NCBI GenBank assembly: GCA_030765525.1
Contig: JAVCCK010000008.1
Location: 124,001 to 188,000 of the forward strand
DNA from: Candidatus Lernaella stagnicola
GTDB lineage: Bacteria > Lernaellota > Lernaellaia > Lernaellales > Lernaellaceae
Length of the DNA stretch: 64,000 nt
Direction of reading: 5' to 3'
The notes under the pieces are model-generated. The model was given only the letters and a program-made list of their open reading frames with translations, did no database searches and was not told where the DNA came from. The position numbers were made by a program, and so were the translations under genes. Shown piece by piece: positions 44,387 to 53,569 of this stretch. The first letter of the stretch is position 1. Each line of letters opens with the position of its first letter.

Positions 44387-44406
44387 ATGCGGCTCCTTTT
44401 AACGCG

Positions 44407-44431
44407 AAAACGCCTCGCGGTGGCCGAGGCG
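44407..44431 (-). terminator. intrinsic terminator in the thiC leader
   Basis: On the minus strand CGCCTCG (44425-44431) pairs with CGAGGCG (44411-44417) around a 7-base loop, and TTTT follows (44407-44410). It lies between the riboswitch and the thiC ribosome site, so it is the likely expression platform that ends transcription when TPP is bound. Confidence 0.7.
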
Positions 44432-44464
44432 CTTTATCGTCTGTTTTCTGCGGCGATAAAATGA

Positions 44465-44542
44465 ACTTCCTACACGGGCATTACCCCGGCCAGGTTCGAG
44501 GGGTATGTTCTCAGCGCAGCCCGCTCGAGCCGGCACCCCCGT
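44465..44542 (-). ncRNA. TPP riboswitch (THI element)
   Basis: The minus strand reads GGGGGTGCCGG near 44532-44542, then GCTGAGA, ACCCCTCGAACCTGGCC and finally GGGTAATGCCCGTGTAGGAAG at the end. This is the conserved THI-box order (P2/P4 helices, the CTGAGA and the GAACCTG loops). It precedes the terminator and thiC. It senses thiamin pyrophosphate and should switch off the whole thi operon. Confidence 0.93.
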
Positions 44543-44599
44543 TCACCATGGCTGGACGCTAACAAAAATGCCGGGAGGTGTCCAACGGAATCGGCGGAG

Positions 44600-46057
44600 T
44601 CAATCTTCGGAGTCGGTGACCGAGACGCGAAGGCGGCCGCGGTGCAGACGGACTCCCAATTCCGCGCCGGTCGCAGTTCCGGCGGCCTCTTTGAGAACGC
44701 TGCCATTCGTGTCCGTGACGATGGCGTAGCCGCGTTCGAGTACCGCCAGGGGGCTCACCGAAACCAGGCGGGAGCGCCACCCGACAAGCTGCTGGCGGTC
44801 GCTTCGCAGCCGGTTTTGCATCGCTTGACGCGCGCGATGGGCCAGTTGGCGATTGCGGTCGCGGCAACGTCGACGTTCTTGCGTGTGGCGTTCCACGTTG
44901 GCGACGAAGGAGGCGCCCAAACGGGCGGCCAGGCCTTCCAGTCGCGCCCGGCGCTGAAATAGTTGGTTGCGTGGAGAAGCGCCGGTCAGTCGCCGTTCGA
45001 GCAGGGCGAGGCGGTGCCCGTTGGCGATCAGCCGGTCTTGGGTTACGTCCATCAGTAGCGCGAGCAGGTCGTCCAGCCGCCGGCCGAGCAGAGCGGTCGG
45101 CACCGCTTCCTGCCGCAGTCGTTGACCGATTTTTTCAGCTTGATGACGCCGTACCGTAATATCACCCACCACGGCGCGTCGAGCGCGCTCCCACAAGGCG
45201 TCGATCTTTACCTGCAATTCGACGGCGTCGGGAACGGCGATTTCGGCGGCGTGGGTTGGCGTGGCGGCGCGCACGTCGGCGGCCAGGTCGCAAAGCGAGA
45301 CGTCCACCTCATGGCCGACACCCGAAATAACCGGCACCGGGCAATCAACCACGGCCCGCACCACCGGTTCCTCGTTCCAGCACCAAAGGTCTTCCAGGCT
45401 GCCGCCGCCGCGGCCGACGATGATTACGTCGGGATCGCCGAAATTGGCGAGGATCTCGATCGCGTGGGCGATGGATTGCGCCGCGGTTTCACCCTGCACT
45501 TGGGTTGGCGAGACGACGACTTGCTGACCCGGTCGCCTGCCGAAAATGATGCGCAACATGTCGCGCAACGCCGCGCCGTGCAGGCTTGTGACGATGCCCA
45601 CGCGTTCCGGGAGTTTCGGCAGCGGGCGCTTTCGGGCCTGGTCGAAGAATCCGTTGGCGGCGAGCTTTTGCTGGAGTTCCAAAAATGCGGCGTGCAGCGC
45701 GCCCAGGCCCAGTGGTTCGAGGTAATCGACCAACACCTGGTATTCGCTGCGCGGCCCATAGCTGCTGATCTTACCGCGCACGAGGTATTCCTTGCCGTCT
45801 TCCACCTCGAGTCGCAGGTAGCGGCGCACGTGGCGGTATACGATGCACCGGATGGCCGCCTGGTCGTCTTTGAACGTGAAGTACATGTGGCCGCTGCCGG
45901 GGGTTGCCAGGCCGCTGACTTCGCCGCGCACCTGCACGTCGGGAAAGGTGGTCTGCAATTGCTGCTTGATGGCCTCGGCTAGTTCGCCGACGGTCCAGAC
46001 GTGGCGGCCTTGGTCGGTCACGGTCCGCTTTTTGCCGCGGCGGGGCGGGTAATCCAT
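44600..46057 (-). CDS. xseA: exodeoxyribonuclease VII large subunit
   Basis: 485 residues. The OB-fold DNA-binding domain is at about 20-120 (VWTVGELAEAIKQ, VRGEVSGL). The catalytic domain has the conserved VGRGGGSLEDLW and the GVGHEVD segment. A coiled-coil region is near the end. It degrades single-stranded DNA together with the small subunit XseB, which is not in this window. A GTG at 46021 overlapping the TlpA stop (GTGA) would give a start 12 residues later and is also plausible. Upstream neighbours are the TlpA and DsbD genes; thiC follows after the riboswitch. Confidence 0.93.
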   Translation of the reverse strand: MDYPPRRGKKRTVTDQGRHVWTVGELAEAIKQQLQTTFPDVQVRGEVSGLATPGSGHMYFTFKDDQAAIRCIVYRHVRRYLRLEVEDGKEYLVRGKISSYGPRSEYQVLVDYLEPLGLGALHAAFLELQQKLAANGFFDQARKRPLPKLPERVGIVTSLHGAALRDMLRIIFGRRPGQQVVVSPTQVQGETAAQSIAHAIEILANFGDPDVIIVGRGGGSLEDLWCWNEEPVVRAVVDCPVPVISGVGHEVDVSLCDLAADVRAATPTHAAEIAVPDAVELQVKIDALWERARRAVVGDITVRRHQAEKIGQRLRQEAVPTALLGRRLDDLLALLMDVTQDRLIANGHRLALLERRLTGASPRNQLFQRRARLEGLAARLGASFVANVERHTQERRRCRDRNRQLAHRARQAMQNRLRSDRQQLVGWRSRLVSVSPLAVLERGYAIVTDTNGSVLKEAAGTATGAELGVRLHRGRLRVSVTDSED

Positions 46058-46551
46058 TTGTTCAAGTAGGTTTCAATCTCTTTGGCCGAAACGGGCCCCA
46101 GCCATTTCTGCGCCAACGAGCCGTCGGGGGCATACAGGAAGGTCGCGGGAATCGCCTCGACGCCGAAGTCGCGCACCAACTGCGCCGACGGCCGCGCCAC
46201 GGGATAAATCATCTCGAATTTCTTCGCCGTATGCGCGATCGTGGCATCGCTTCCTTCGTCGATGCTCATCGCCAAAATCCGTAGCCCGTCCGTTTCCCAG
46301 GTGGCGTGCAGGTGGTTGAGGTGCGGTATCTCGTGGAGGCACGGGATGCACCACGCCGCCCAAAACACGACCAACGTGGGCTTGCCGATGTTGGTGTGCA
46401 GTTTCTGGTCGCCGTCCTGACCAAGAACCCGGTAGGTCGCCTGGGACGAACTGATAAACGGCAGCCCCGGCCCGGCGCTCACAGCAAGCGTCGATCCGCC
46501 GGCAACGAGCAGGGCGGCCAGCGCGATGAAAATCAAAACGTGTTTCATCAA
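46018..46551 (-). CDS. TlpA-like periplasmic thioredoxin
   Basis: 177 residues. Signal or anchor about 1-25. Thioredoxin fold with the WCIPC active site (CxxC) near residue 68-72 within FWAAWCIPC, and a cis-Pro later in VEAIPATFLY. It is a periplasmic thiol reductase or redox shuttle, probably supplied with electrons by the DsbD encoded just upstream, and useful for cytochrome c maturation. Its stop overlaps the xseA frame. Confidence 0.85.
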   Translation of the reverse strand: MMKHVLIFIALAALLVAGGSTLAVSAGPGLPFISSSQATYRVLGQDGDQKLHTNIGKPTLVVFWAAWCIPCLHEIPHLNHLHATWETDGLRILAMSIDEGSDATIAHTAKKFEMIYPVARPSAQLVRDFGVEAIPATFLYAPDGSLAQKWLGPVSAKEIETYLNKWITRPAAAKSGP

Positions 46552-46583
46552 GTTTTCAAGCCTTTCAACAACGACTTGTTTCC

Positions 46584-48830
46584 TCAGCCCTTCGCGGCGC
46601 TGTTCAAGGCGTTGATAAGTAAGTCCTTGGTTAAGACTTCAGGCAGGATAACCGGTTTTCCGCCGTTTTTCGGCCCGATGACCGCATACACCGGCACGCC
46701 CGCCTTACCGTGACGCTTGAGGAAATCGGTGATTTCCGGGTCCCGATTGGTGTAGTCGCCCTTGAGCGGAATGATGCCGAGTTGTTTGATCGTGTTTTTC
46801 ACTTCCTCGGATTCAATGACCGCCTTCTCGTTGACTTTGCACGTCCAGCACCACGCGGCGGTGAAATCGACGAATACCGTTTTGCCGTCCGCGACGAGGT
46901 TCGTCACGGAATCCTCGGACCAACGCTGCCAGGGAATACCGTCCGGCGCGACGGCGATTTGTCCCGCGACTGCCGGCGGCTCGAAACGCAGTAAAGTCGC
47001 GCCGCCGCCCAGCGCAATGGCGATTGCGACAACGGCGACGGTGAGGCGGACGGCTCTTTCGCGCAGGATGCTGCCGAAGCGGCCGTACAGCCAGGAGGCA
47101 AAACCGAGCAACCCGAGGTAGACGAGCAGGCGCGTCATTCCGGCGGCGCCGGCCTGTTTGCCGAGCACGTCTAGCAGCCAGATCACCGTGGCCATCAGCA
47201 AGAAAGCCATCACGGCCTTGAAGGTATCCATCCAGTCGCCCGGCTTGGGCATGAAGTGCGTCCAGGCAGGAACGAAAGCCAAGAGCAAAAACGGGAACGC
47301 CAAGCCCAGACCTACCGACATGAAAATCATGAAGGTCACCCAAATCGGCTGCGTGAAAGCGAAGCCGACCGCCGTTCCCAAAAACGGCGCTGTACACGGC
47401 GTCGCCAACACCGTGGCGAAAATGCCGTTGAAAAACGAGCCGCGTAGGCCTTCTTTAACCGTGGCGTCTTGGACGGCGGCGGAGGTCGGGGTGTTAATCA
47501 GGAACACGTCGAGCATCGAGAGGCCGAACACGAAAACCACGGCCGCGAGTATGGAAACAAACACCGGCGACTGGAACTGGAATCCCCATCCCACGGCTTC
47601 GCCGCCGCCTTTGAGAATGGCGACGAAAATCGCCAGCGCGAGGAAGCTGCCGAGGATACCCACCGTGTAAGCGATGCCGTGGTTGCGGATTTCCCGGTGT
47701 GTCATGTCCGACTGTTGAATGACCGAAAGCACCTTGATCGACAGCACCGGTAACACGCACGGCATGATGTTGAGGATGATGCCGCCCGCGAAGGCAAACA
47801 GCAGCATTAACAGCAAGCCTCGTTGCGGCGCTGCGGCAAAGGGCGCCGCGCCGGAAGTCGCCACCGTCGACGCCAGGTCGGGGAGTTCGATTTTCTCTAC
47901 GGGCGTTCCCGCGGCCGCAAAGGGCAGGGCGGTTTCGAAATCGACGGCGATCTTCTGCTCCTTTTTTCCGTCGAGGAGGACGAATTGGAAGGTTCCGCCG
48001 GCCTTTTCCGCTTTATCAAGTTCCGGCCACGTCAACACGGTCACCTGGACGGCTAATTGCGTGCGCGGCGCGGTGCTGTGCGGTTCGGCTTGAACCTTCA
48101 GGACATCGTAATTGACCGGTTTGAGCGGCGAAAACAAAGGATGCTTTTGCTTGGCGCGCGGGGCGATCTGTTTGCCTTCGGGAGCGTTGAGGACGAACAT
48201 CACCGTGAACTCGTCGCCGGGCGTCACGGCAGAGACATTGAAACGGGAAGTGACCGCCAGGCCGGGAACCGTGTCGACCGGTACGGGTACGACTTTCTGT
48301 ACGGCGTCGAAAAGCCCGCGATGACTGCTTGGCGTTGTCGCGTCCGCGACGGGCAATTCCAAAGAGACCGACACTTTACCCGGCAGACAGATGTGTTTGC
48401 ACACGAGCCAGGACGGTTCGGCCTGCAGCTTAAGTGCTCCGCCGGCCTCGGTGGAGACAGTTACGTTGGAGTAAAGCAGGAGTTCTTTCTCGTAGCCATA
48501 ACCGGAAAGCGGCGTGCCGACGCCGAACAGCACGGGCTCAGGATATTGGGCCGGGCCGAAAATCAGGGCGTCGTATTTCTGCCAGGCGATCTTCGTCGGT
48601 AGACCGGCCTCACCCGGATTGCTCCAATAGATATGCCAATCCTTGTCAACAGTGAACTTGATGCCGGCGCGGAAGGTGTCGCCGGGCTTCACCGCCGCGA
48701 CGTCGGCGATTAGTTCGGCCGAGACGTGAGGTTTTTTCAGGTCGTCTTCAGCCGCCGCGGGCGCGACGGCGAATAGGGTCGCCAGCAGAACGAGTAAGAT
48801 CAAGCTATGGCTGCGAATGCGTATTCTCAT
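46584..48830 (-). CDS. dsbD: thiol:disulfide interchange protein DsbD (ScsB-like)
   Basis: About 748 residues from the ATG at 48830 (GAGGG five bases before; an ATG at 48881 lacks a site). Signal peptide about 1-28. An N-terminal periplasmic domain contains WHIYWSNPGEAGLPT, as in ScsB/DsbD. The central membrane domain has about eight helices, with GIILNIMPCVLPV and TPCTAPFLG carrying the Cys pair that relays electrons. The C-terminal thioredoxin domain has AAWCWTC near residue 655-663. It moves reducing power from cytoplasmic thioredoxin to the periplasm, here probably to the TlpA-like protein downstream. Confidence 0.92.
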   Translation of the reverse strand: MRIRIRSHSLILLVLLATLFAVAPAAAEDDLKKPHVSAELIADVAAVKPGDTFRAGIKFTVDKDWHIYWSNPGEAGLPTKIAWQKYDALIFGPAQYPEPVLFGVGTPLSGYGYEKELLLYSNVTVSTEAGGALKLQAEPSWLVCKHICLPGKVSVSLELPVADATTPSSHRGLFDAVQKVVPVPVDTVPGLAVTSRFNVSAVTPGDEFTVMFVLNAPEGKQIAPRAKQKHPLFSPLKPVNYDVLKVQAEPHSTAPRTQLAVQVTVLTWPELDKAEKAGGTFQFVLLDGKKEQKIAVDFETALPFAAAGTPVEKIELPDLASTVATSGAAPFAAAPQRGLLLMLLFAFAGGIILNIMPCVLPVLSIKVLSVIQQSDMTHREIRNHGIAYTVGILGSFLALAIFVAILKGGGEAVGWGFQFQSPVFVSILAAVVFVFGLSMLDVFLINTPTSAAVQDATVKEGLRGSFFNGIFATVLATPCTAPFLGTAVGFAFTQPIWVTFMIFMSVGLGLAFPFLLLAFVPAWTHFMPKPGDWMDTFKAVMAFLLMATVIWLLDVLGKQAGAAGMTRLLVYLGLLGFASWLYGRFGSILRERAVRLTVAVVAIAIALGGGATLLRFEPPAVAGQIAVAPDGIPWQRWSEDSVTNLVADGKTVFVDFTAAWCWTCKVNEKAVIESEEVKNTIKQLGIIPLKGDYTNRDPEITDFLKRHGKAGVPVYAVIGPKNGGKPVILPEVLTKDLLINALNSAAKG

Positions 48831-48975
48831 CGTCGCCCTCATCGACAGGGTTCGTCTCGTTAGTCGACAAAAGATAAGCACTCTTTCATCTCAATAAAAG
48901 CCGCTTGAAGGTAGATGAGCCGTGCGGCTCGGGCCACGCCGGCGGCGTATTGAAAAATCACGGGAGCGGCCGCGT

Positions 48976-49725
48976 CTATTGATCCGCGGAGAAGCGGTAA
49001 TCGGCGCGACAGTTGACGAAATTGAACACCTTGTCGTTCTTGCCGATGAACGCAAAGGGAATCGGATTGTTGTGCATCAACGGATTATCCGTGGCGACGA
49101 TGGTCGAGCGCTGCTCCACGACATTGTTGTCCTGGTCGTAGAAAGTGATGATCACCTTGATGTTCCGCAGCGGCAGGTCTTTCGTCAAATTGACGACTTT
49201 GCCGCTGATGGTGTAGTTGCCGACTTCGTCGATGGTCCAATCGACGTCTACGATGTCGATGGCTTTCGTGTTTTGATCGGCCAGTTCCTGGCGCATCTGG
49301 CGCTCTTGCGAACGGCTGCGGACTTCATCTTTAGGAAGGTAGCCCTCCAAGCCGTTGATCGAATCGGAATCGGCGGAAACGACGTGCACTTTGTACCAAT
49401 TCTTACGGTTGTCGTTCATGATCAGCAGGCGCGTGTCCCGCGGCAGCTTGGCCAACACCTTGGCGGTCGGCAACGGGTCGGCGAGCAGCTCAGTGGTTTC
49501 GGCCAAGACCGTCGCCGACTCGATAAAGTGCGGCAAGACTTTTTCGGAGGGATGCCAACTGTGGGTCACTTTGATGCCGAGAAGGATGATGAAGAGCACG
49601 ATGATAACCAATCCCAACGCCGCCAGTAAATTGCTGGAGCGTTTCAGGTGCCGGATATCAGCCTCGATTTCCTTGTCAACCGCTTGCGCGTTCGAATCGG
49701 GCTGCTTAGTGTTCTCTTCGGTCAT
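48976..49725 (-). CDS. membrane-anchored SH3-like/FxLYD-domain protein
   Basis: 249 residues. The start at 49725 is preferred because GGGGAGGA spacing fits it better than the ATG at 49731. A short acidic cytoplasmic part and one transmembrane helix (about 32-55) come first. An SH3-like periplasmic domain (about 68-125, LPRDTRLLIMNDNRKNWYKV) is followed by an FxLYD-type beta domain (about 150-245, YTISGKVVNLTKDLPLRNIK). No enzyme motif is seen. It may be an envelope scaffold working near the cytochrome c biogenesis genes. Confidence 0.65.
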   Translation of the reverse strand: MTEENTKQPDSNAQAVDKEIEADIRHLKRSSNLLAALGLVIIVLFIILLGIKVTHSWHPSEKVLPHFIESATVLAETTELLADPLPTAKVLAKLPRDTRLLIMNDNRKNWYKVHVVSADSDSINGLEGYLPKDEVRSRSQERQMRQELADQNTKAIDIVDVDWTIDEVGNYTISGKVVNLTKDLPLRNIKVIITFYDQDNNVVEQRSTIVATDNPLMHNNPIPFAFIGKNDKVFNFVNCRADYRFSADQ

Positions 49726-49784
49726 CCCCATTCCTCCCCAAGCATGAGCGAAACCCGCGGGCCATCACGATGGCATCGGAGTCT

Positions 49785-50195
49785 CTATTGCTTGCGTATA
49801 TCCACGAACTTGCCGTTCACCAATACTTCCACACGCTCACGACCGTCGTCCACCACCGAACGATAGTCAATCTCGCCGTCGTGGTCGAGGTCGTACTCTA
49901 ATTTAACAGGCTGACCGTCCCGATACACCACGAACGCATCAAACCGGCCGTCGGCATTGGTGTCCTCACGAGCCGCCAAGAGAGTACCTTGCTCCCATTG
50001 TTCGATCAAATCCTGCCGGCCATCACGGTCGAAATCATACGCTATTTCACCGTCTTTCACCAACGAAATTTTCGAGACGACCCATCCCGGACGGGCGGCA
50101 ACCACGGAAATCGCGGCGAAAGTTAAAACCAATAAAACCGTGAGAACGCGTTGCTGCACTTTCGGGGCCGTCCATCGTTGTTCGGCGTATGTCAA
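49785..50195 (-). CDS. small secreted protein with EF-hand-like calcium loops
   Basis: 136 residues from a TTG start with GGAG just upstream. An N-terminal signal or anchor segment (about 15-35) comes first. Three short DxDxDG-type loops are visible: DFDRDGRQDL, DTNADGRFDAF and DLDHDGEIDY, each followed by a beta strand, as in EF-hand-like or FG-GAP-type repeats. It may bind calcium outside the inner membrane. Its role is unknown. It is transcribed away from resB. Confidence 0.55.
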   Translation of the reverse strand: MTYAEQRWTAPKVQQRVLTVLLVLTFAAISVVAARPGWVVSKISLVKDGEIAYDFDRDGRQDLIEQWEQGTLLAAREDTNADGRFDAFVVYRDGQPVKLEYDLDHDGEIDYRSVVDDGRERVEVLVNGKFVDIRKQ

Positions 50196-50330
50196 ATTGC
50201 TCCTGCCATTAGAGCTACAGGATGAACGATACCACGGCGCAAAGTCAAGTATCCGTCCGCTCTGACCCGATTGAGGTTGACACCTTTCGCGGCTCCGTGT
50301 TAGCCAAGCAAATCACGGCTCGGGGGGGCG

Positions 50331-51644
50331 ATGAGCGCAGAAAAGAAACACAATTTCGGGATTATCGAGGATGCGGTCGATTGGCTCGCCTCGCTGTCGG
50401 TGACGGTTTACAGCCTCATCGCTCTTGGCGTCGGTACATTAATCGGCACCGTATTCCCCCAAGTCGGCATCACGATCCCCGCGCAGGTGTTGACGCAGAA
50501 ACTCGAATATCCGGTTTGGCGAATTCTGCACCTGCTGGGATTTACCGACGTTTTTCACAGCTTCTGGTTTCTCTTCCTCGTCGCCCTGCTGATGCTCAAC
50601 CTGATCGCCTGCACGTGGCGTTACATCAAACGCGTGCGCCGGCTGTTGGCGAGCGGGGGCGAAGTGCTCGACGAAAGCACGGAGCGCGGCGCCCACAGTA
50701 TCGTTCGGATCAAAACCGCGGCGGTCGACCAAAAGGGCATCACGGCGTCGCTGGGTTCTCTCGGCCGCGTGCGAAGCACGGCGCAAGGCGACCAAACCCA
50801 TTTGTTTGTCGATAGCCGGCCCTGGGCGCGTTATGGAATCGTGGTGGTTCACCTGAGCGTTTTGCTGATTCTGGCCGGCGCAATGGTGAAGTTGATGGCC
50901 GCTGTGGAAGGGCACATCATGCTTCCCGAGGGCGGCAGTCTCAGTCTGTTCCGCTCCGACGACAACGACTTGCTGCGTCTGCCCTTCGACATCGAGTGCC
51001 GACGTTTCCAAGTGGATTTCTATGAAGGTTCCCAGCGGCCGAAGGAATTCGTGAGCGACCTTGTCGTCTGGAAGGACGGCGTCGAGCAGATGGCGAAGAC
51101 GATACAAGTTAACGACCCGCTGGGGATTGGGGGTTTTCGTTTTTTCCAAGCCACTTACGGTAAAGAGCGCTTTCCGATCATCGACATCACTGTCGGCGGC
51201 GCCCAGCGGGAACTGCCTGTGGTGTTCGGGCAGATTCAATCGATTCCCGGTACGCGGGACGGTTTTATTCTCAACCACTCCCGCAACAACGAAGGGACGA
51301 CCGAACTGCACATTCAAGTTCAGTCCGGCGGCGAAAGCTTCGACGGTTGGCTGCGGCAGGGTGGCGAGACCGTGCAGCTCGGTGAATTCGGCTTCGCGTT
51401 TCGGGGCGTGAAGGAGGGCTATTACACGGGCTTGCTTGTCTCCGCCGACCCGAGCATCTCGTTTCTCTGGGCGGGTTTCAGTTTATTTTTCATCGGCCTG
51501 TTTTGGGTGATGTATTTTTCCCATCGCCGCATTTGGGTACGTATCGGTCCGCGGGAGACGGTTGTGGCGGCCTCGTCGTCGCGCAACCGCGAGGCCTTGG
51601 CAAGGTGGTTGGAAGCGGAATCCGCCACGTGGAAGAAGGGCTGA
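50331..51644 (+). CDS. resB: cytochrome c biogenesis protein ResB
   Basis: 437 residues. Three N-terminal membrane helices are followed by a large periplasmic beta domain and a last helix (SFLWAGFSLFFIGLFWVMYF). Together with CcsA (next gene) it forms the System II haem handling and attachment complex. Family segments FHSFWFLFLVALLMLNLI and GFRFFQATYG are present. A short GC-rich ribosome site (GGGGGGGCG) precedes the start. It is upstream of ccsA by four bases. Confidence 0.93.
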   Translation: MSAEKKHNFGIIEDAVDWLASLSVTVYSLIALGVGTLIGTVFPQVGITIPAQVLTQKLEYPVWRILHLLGFTDVFHSFWFLFLVALLMLNLIACTWRYIKRVRRLLASGGEVLDESTERGAHSIVRIKTAAVDQKGITASLGSLGRVRSTAQGDQTHLFVDSRPWARYGIVVVHLSVLLILAGAMVKLMAAVEGHIMLPEGGSLSLFRSDDNDLLRLPFDIECRRFQVDFYEGSQRPKEFVSDLVVWKDGVEQMAKTIQVNDPLGIGGFRFFQATYGKERFPIIDITVGGAQRELPVVFGQIQSIPGTRDGFILNHSRNNEGTTELHIQVQSGGESFDGWLRQGGETVQLGEFGFAFRGVKEGYYTGLLVSADPSISFLWAGFSLFFIGLFWVMYFSHRRIWVRIGPRETVVAASSSRNREALARWLEAESATWKKG

Positions 51645-51647
51645 TTA

Positions 51648-52979
51648 ATGGGCGCGTTACTTCGCGAGATCATCTCGGGTTTAAGCAGCGGCAAGGCGTA
51701 TCCCACAAGCGCAGCCCTTTTCGATCTGGCGTTTCTGGTGTTCGTCGTTGCGACGGTCGGCTACCTCGTGTACGTCGCCACACGGCGCGAGGCCGCTTGG
51801 AAAACAGGCTTTGGTTTCGGCTTGCTGGCGGCGTTGGCTCTGACTCTCGCGTTGATGTTTCGCTGGATCGCCGCGGGCTGGGCTCACCCGCCGTTCACCA
51901 ATCTTTATGAATCACTCGTATTCTTTGTGTGGGGCATCATTGTCGTATATCTCTTTGTAGAGTGGCGTTACCAGGTGAAGATCGCGGGGGCGTTTGTCGT
52001 GCCGCTGGCGTGTTTGGCGATGGGGCTGGCGAGCCTTTCGCCCAACAAGGGAATCGAACCGCTGGTACCGGCGCTGCAATCGGTGTGGCTGCACTTGCAC
52101 GTCGCGGTGGCCAGCATCGGCTACGCGGCCTTTTTGACGGCCTTTGTATTCGCCGCGCTCTTTTTGCTCAAAGATAGGGTTCGACTGAACTGGTTTATCG
52201 CGGTCGCGGCGGGTTTCGCGATATTCGCGGCCTTAGCGGCAACCCGGGGACAAGTGCTGTTCGGCGTTTTCCCCATGACCAAGATCGTGTCGCACGGCGC
52301 CGAATGGATGCCGGTTCCCTTGGAAGGCGGCACGCCCGGCCAATACGAGCAGATCAACCTGCCGGTTGCGGGCATCTTTCTGCTGTTCTCCTTGTTACCC
52401 TTTTTGTTTGCGTTATTGGCCACGATCCCGGCCTTGCTCACCAACGAGCAGCGCGCGCAGGAACGGTTGCCGCTGATCGGCCTGGCGACCGCTTGGGTCT
52501 TGCTCACCGGCGTGCTCGTGGGGATTCCGGTGCTGGTTTCCGGACGGTTCGACACGCACATGGCGGCGAATCCGTACTCTTACGCGATGCTGGTGTCGGC
52601 TTGGCTCTTCGCGTTACTGGTGCTCCTTTTTTGCTGGCGGTATGAAGAATTGCTGGCCGCTTTACCCGACGCCAAAACCCTTGATCGCCTGGGTTACAAC
52701 TCGATCATGGTCGGCTTTCCGCTGATGACGTTGGTGATCGTGACCGGCGCCATCTGGGCCAATAAGGCCTGGGGCCGCCCATGGGGATGGGACCCCAAAG
52801 AGACCGCCAGCCTCGTGACGTGGATCATCTACCTGCTTTACTTGCACACCCGTTTGACCGCCGGGTGGTCCGGCCGGCGCAGCAACCTGGTCGCGATCGT
52901 CGGTTTTCTCTCGGTCGTTTTCACTTACCTGGGCGTCAATCTGCTATTGTCCGGATTGCATGCATACGCCACGGGGTAA
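51648..52979 (+). CDS. ccsA: cytochrome c assembly protein CcsA/ResC
   Basis: 443 residues with about ten or more membrane helices. The Trp-rich haem-binding motif WGRPWGWDPKETASL is near residue 373-387, followed by HTRL with a conserved His. A ResC-type N-terminal region is fused in front. It works with ResB to export haem and attach it to the CxxCH motif of cytochromes c. The ATG lies four bases after the resB stop, and engB follows three bases later. Confidence 0.94.
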   Translation: MGALLREIISGLSSGKAYPTSAALFDLAFLVFVVATVGYLVYVATRREAAWKTGFGFGLLAALALTLALMFRWIAAGWAHPPFTNLYESLVFFVWGIIVVYLFVEWRYQVKIAGAFVVPLACLAMGLASLSPNKGIEPLVPALQSVWLHLHVAVASIGYAAFLTAFVFAALFLLKDRVRLNWFIAVAAGFAIFAALAATRGQVLFGVFPMTKIVSHGAEWMPVPLEGGTPGQYEQINLPVAGIFLLFSLLPFLFALLATIPALLTNEQRAQERLPLIGLATAWVLLTGVLVGIPVLVSGRFDTHMAANPYSYAMLVSAWLFALLVLLFCWRYEELLAALPDAKTLDRLGYNSIMVGFPLMTLVIVTGAIWANKAWGRPWGWDPKETASLVTWIIYLLYLHTRLTAGWSGRRSNLVAIVGFLSVVFTYLGVNLLLSGLHAYATG

Positions 52980-52982
52980 GCG

Positions 52983-53561
52983 ATGCGAATACACGAAGCG
53001 ACCTTTTTGACCAGCGCCGTCGACCCGGGGGGATACCCGCCCGCCGACCGGCCGGAAATCGCTTTCGCCGGTCGCAGCAACGTCGGCAAAAGCACGCTGA
53101 TCAATGCGCTCTGCGGCCGCAAGGCGTTGGCGAAAGTCAGCCAGACGCCGGGCAAGACGCGGCTGATTAACTTCTTCGACATCGACGAACGCTTCTACTT
53201 GGTCGACCTACCGGGCTTCGGCTACGCGAAGGTTTCCAAAATCGAACGACGCAAGTGGGCGCCGATGATGGGGCGCTATCTCGAATCGCGCGATACAATT
53301 TGCGCCGTCGTGTTGTTGGTCGATTTGCGGCGCGGTCTTGGTGACCTCGATCTACAATTGCTGGACTACCTCGACGGCCTGGGCCGCCAGGTCGTGTTGA
53401 CCTTCACCAAAGCCGACAAGCTCAAAGGCAACGCACGTCGCAACCAAGTGCAGAAAGTCTGTCGCGAAGCCGGTCTCACGCCGGATGTCGCGGTCATCAC
53501 ATCGGGCTCCCGACGCGAGGGGCTCGAGGCGCTCTGGCAGCGGCTGGAAGCGTACCTGTAA
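52983..53561 (+). CDS. engB: ribosome biogenesis GTPase EngB
   Basis: 192 residues. G1 motif GRSNVGKST (about 31-39), G2 Thr in the switch, G3 DLPGFGYAK (about 73-81), G4 TKAD (about 138-141) and G5 TSGSR. This YihA/EngB-type GTPase helps assemble the large ribosomal subunit. It follows the CcsA gene by three bases in the same direction, probably in one operon. Confidence 0.95.
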   Translation: MRIHEATFLTSAVDPGGYPPADRPEIAFAGRSNVGKSTLINALCGRKALAKVSQTPGKTRLINFFDIDERFYLVDLPGFGYAKVSKIERRKWAPMMGRYLESRDTICAVVLLVDLRRGLGDLDLQLLDYLDGLGRQVVLTFTKADKLKGNARRNQVQKVCREAGLTPDVAVITSGSRREGLEALWQRLEAYL

Positions 53562-53569
53562 GGGGAATC

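Noticed and set aside
50277-50305. Promoter candidate before resB
   Set aside because: TTGACA is perfect, but no acceptable -10 box is found at 16-18 bases.
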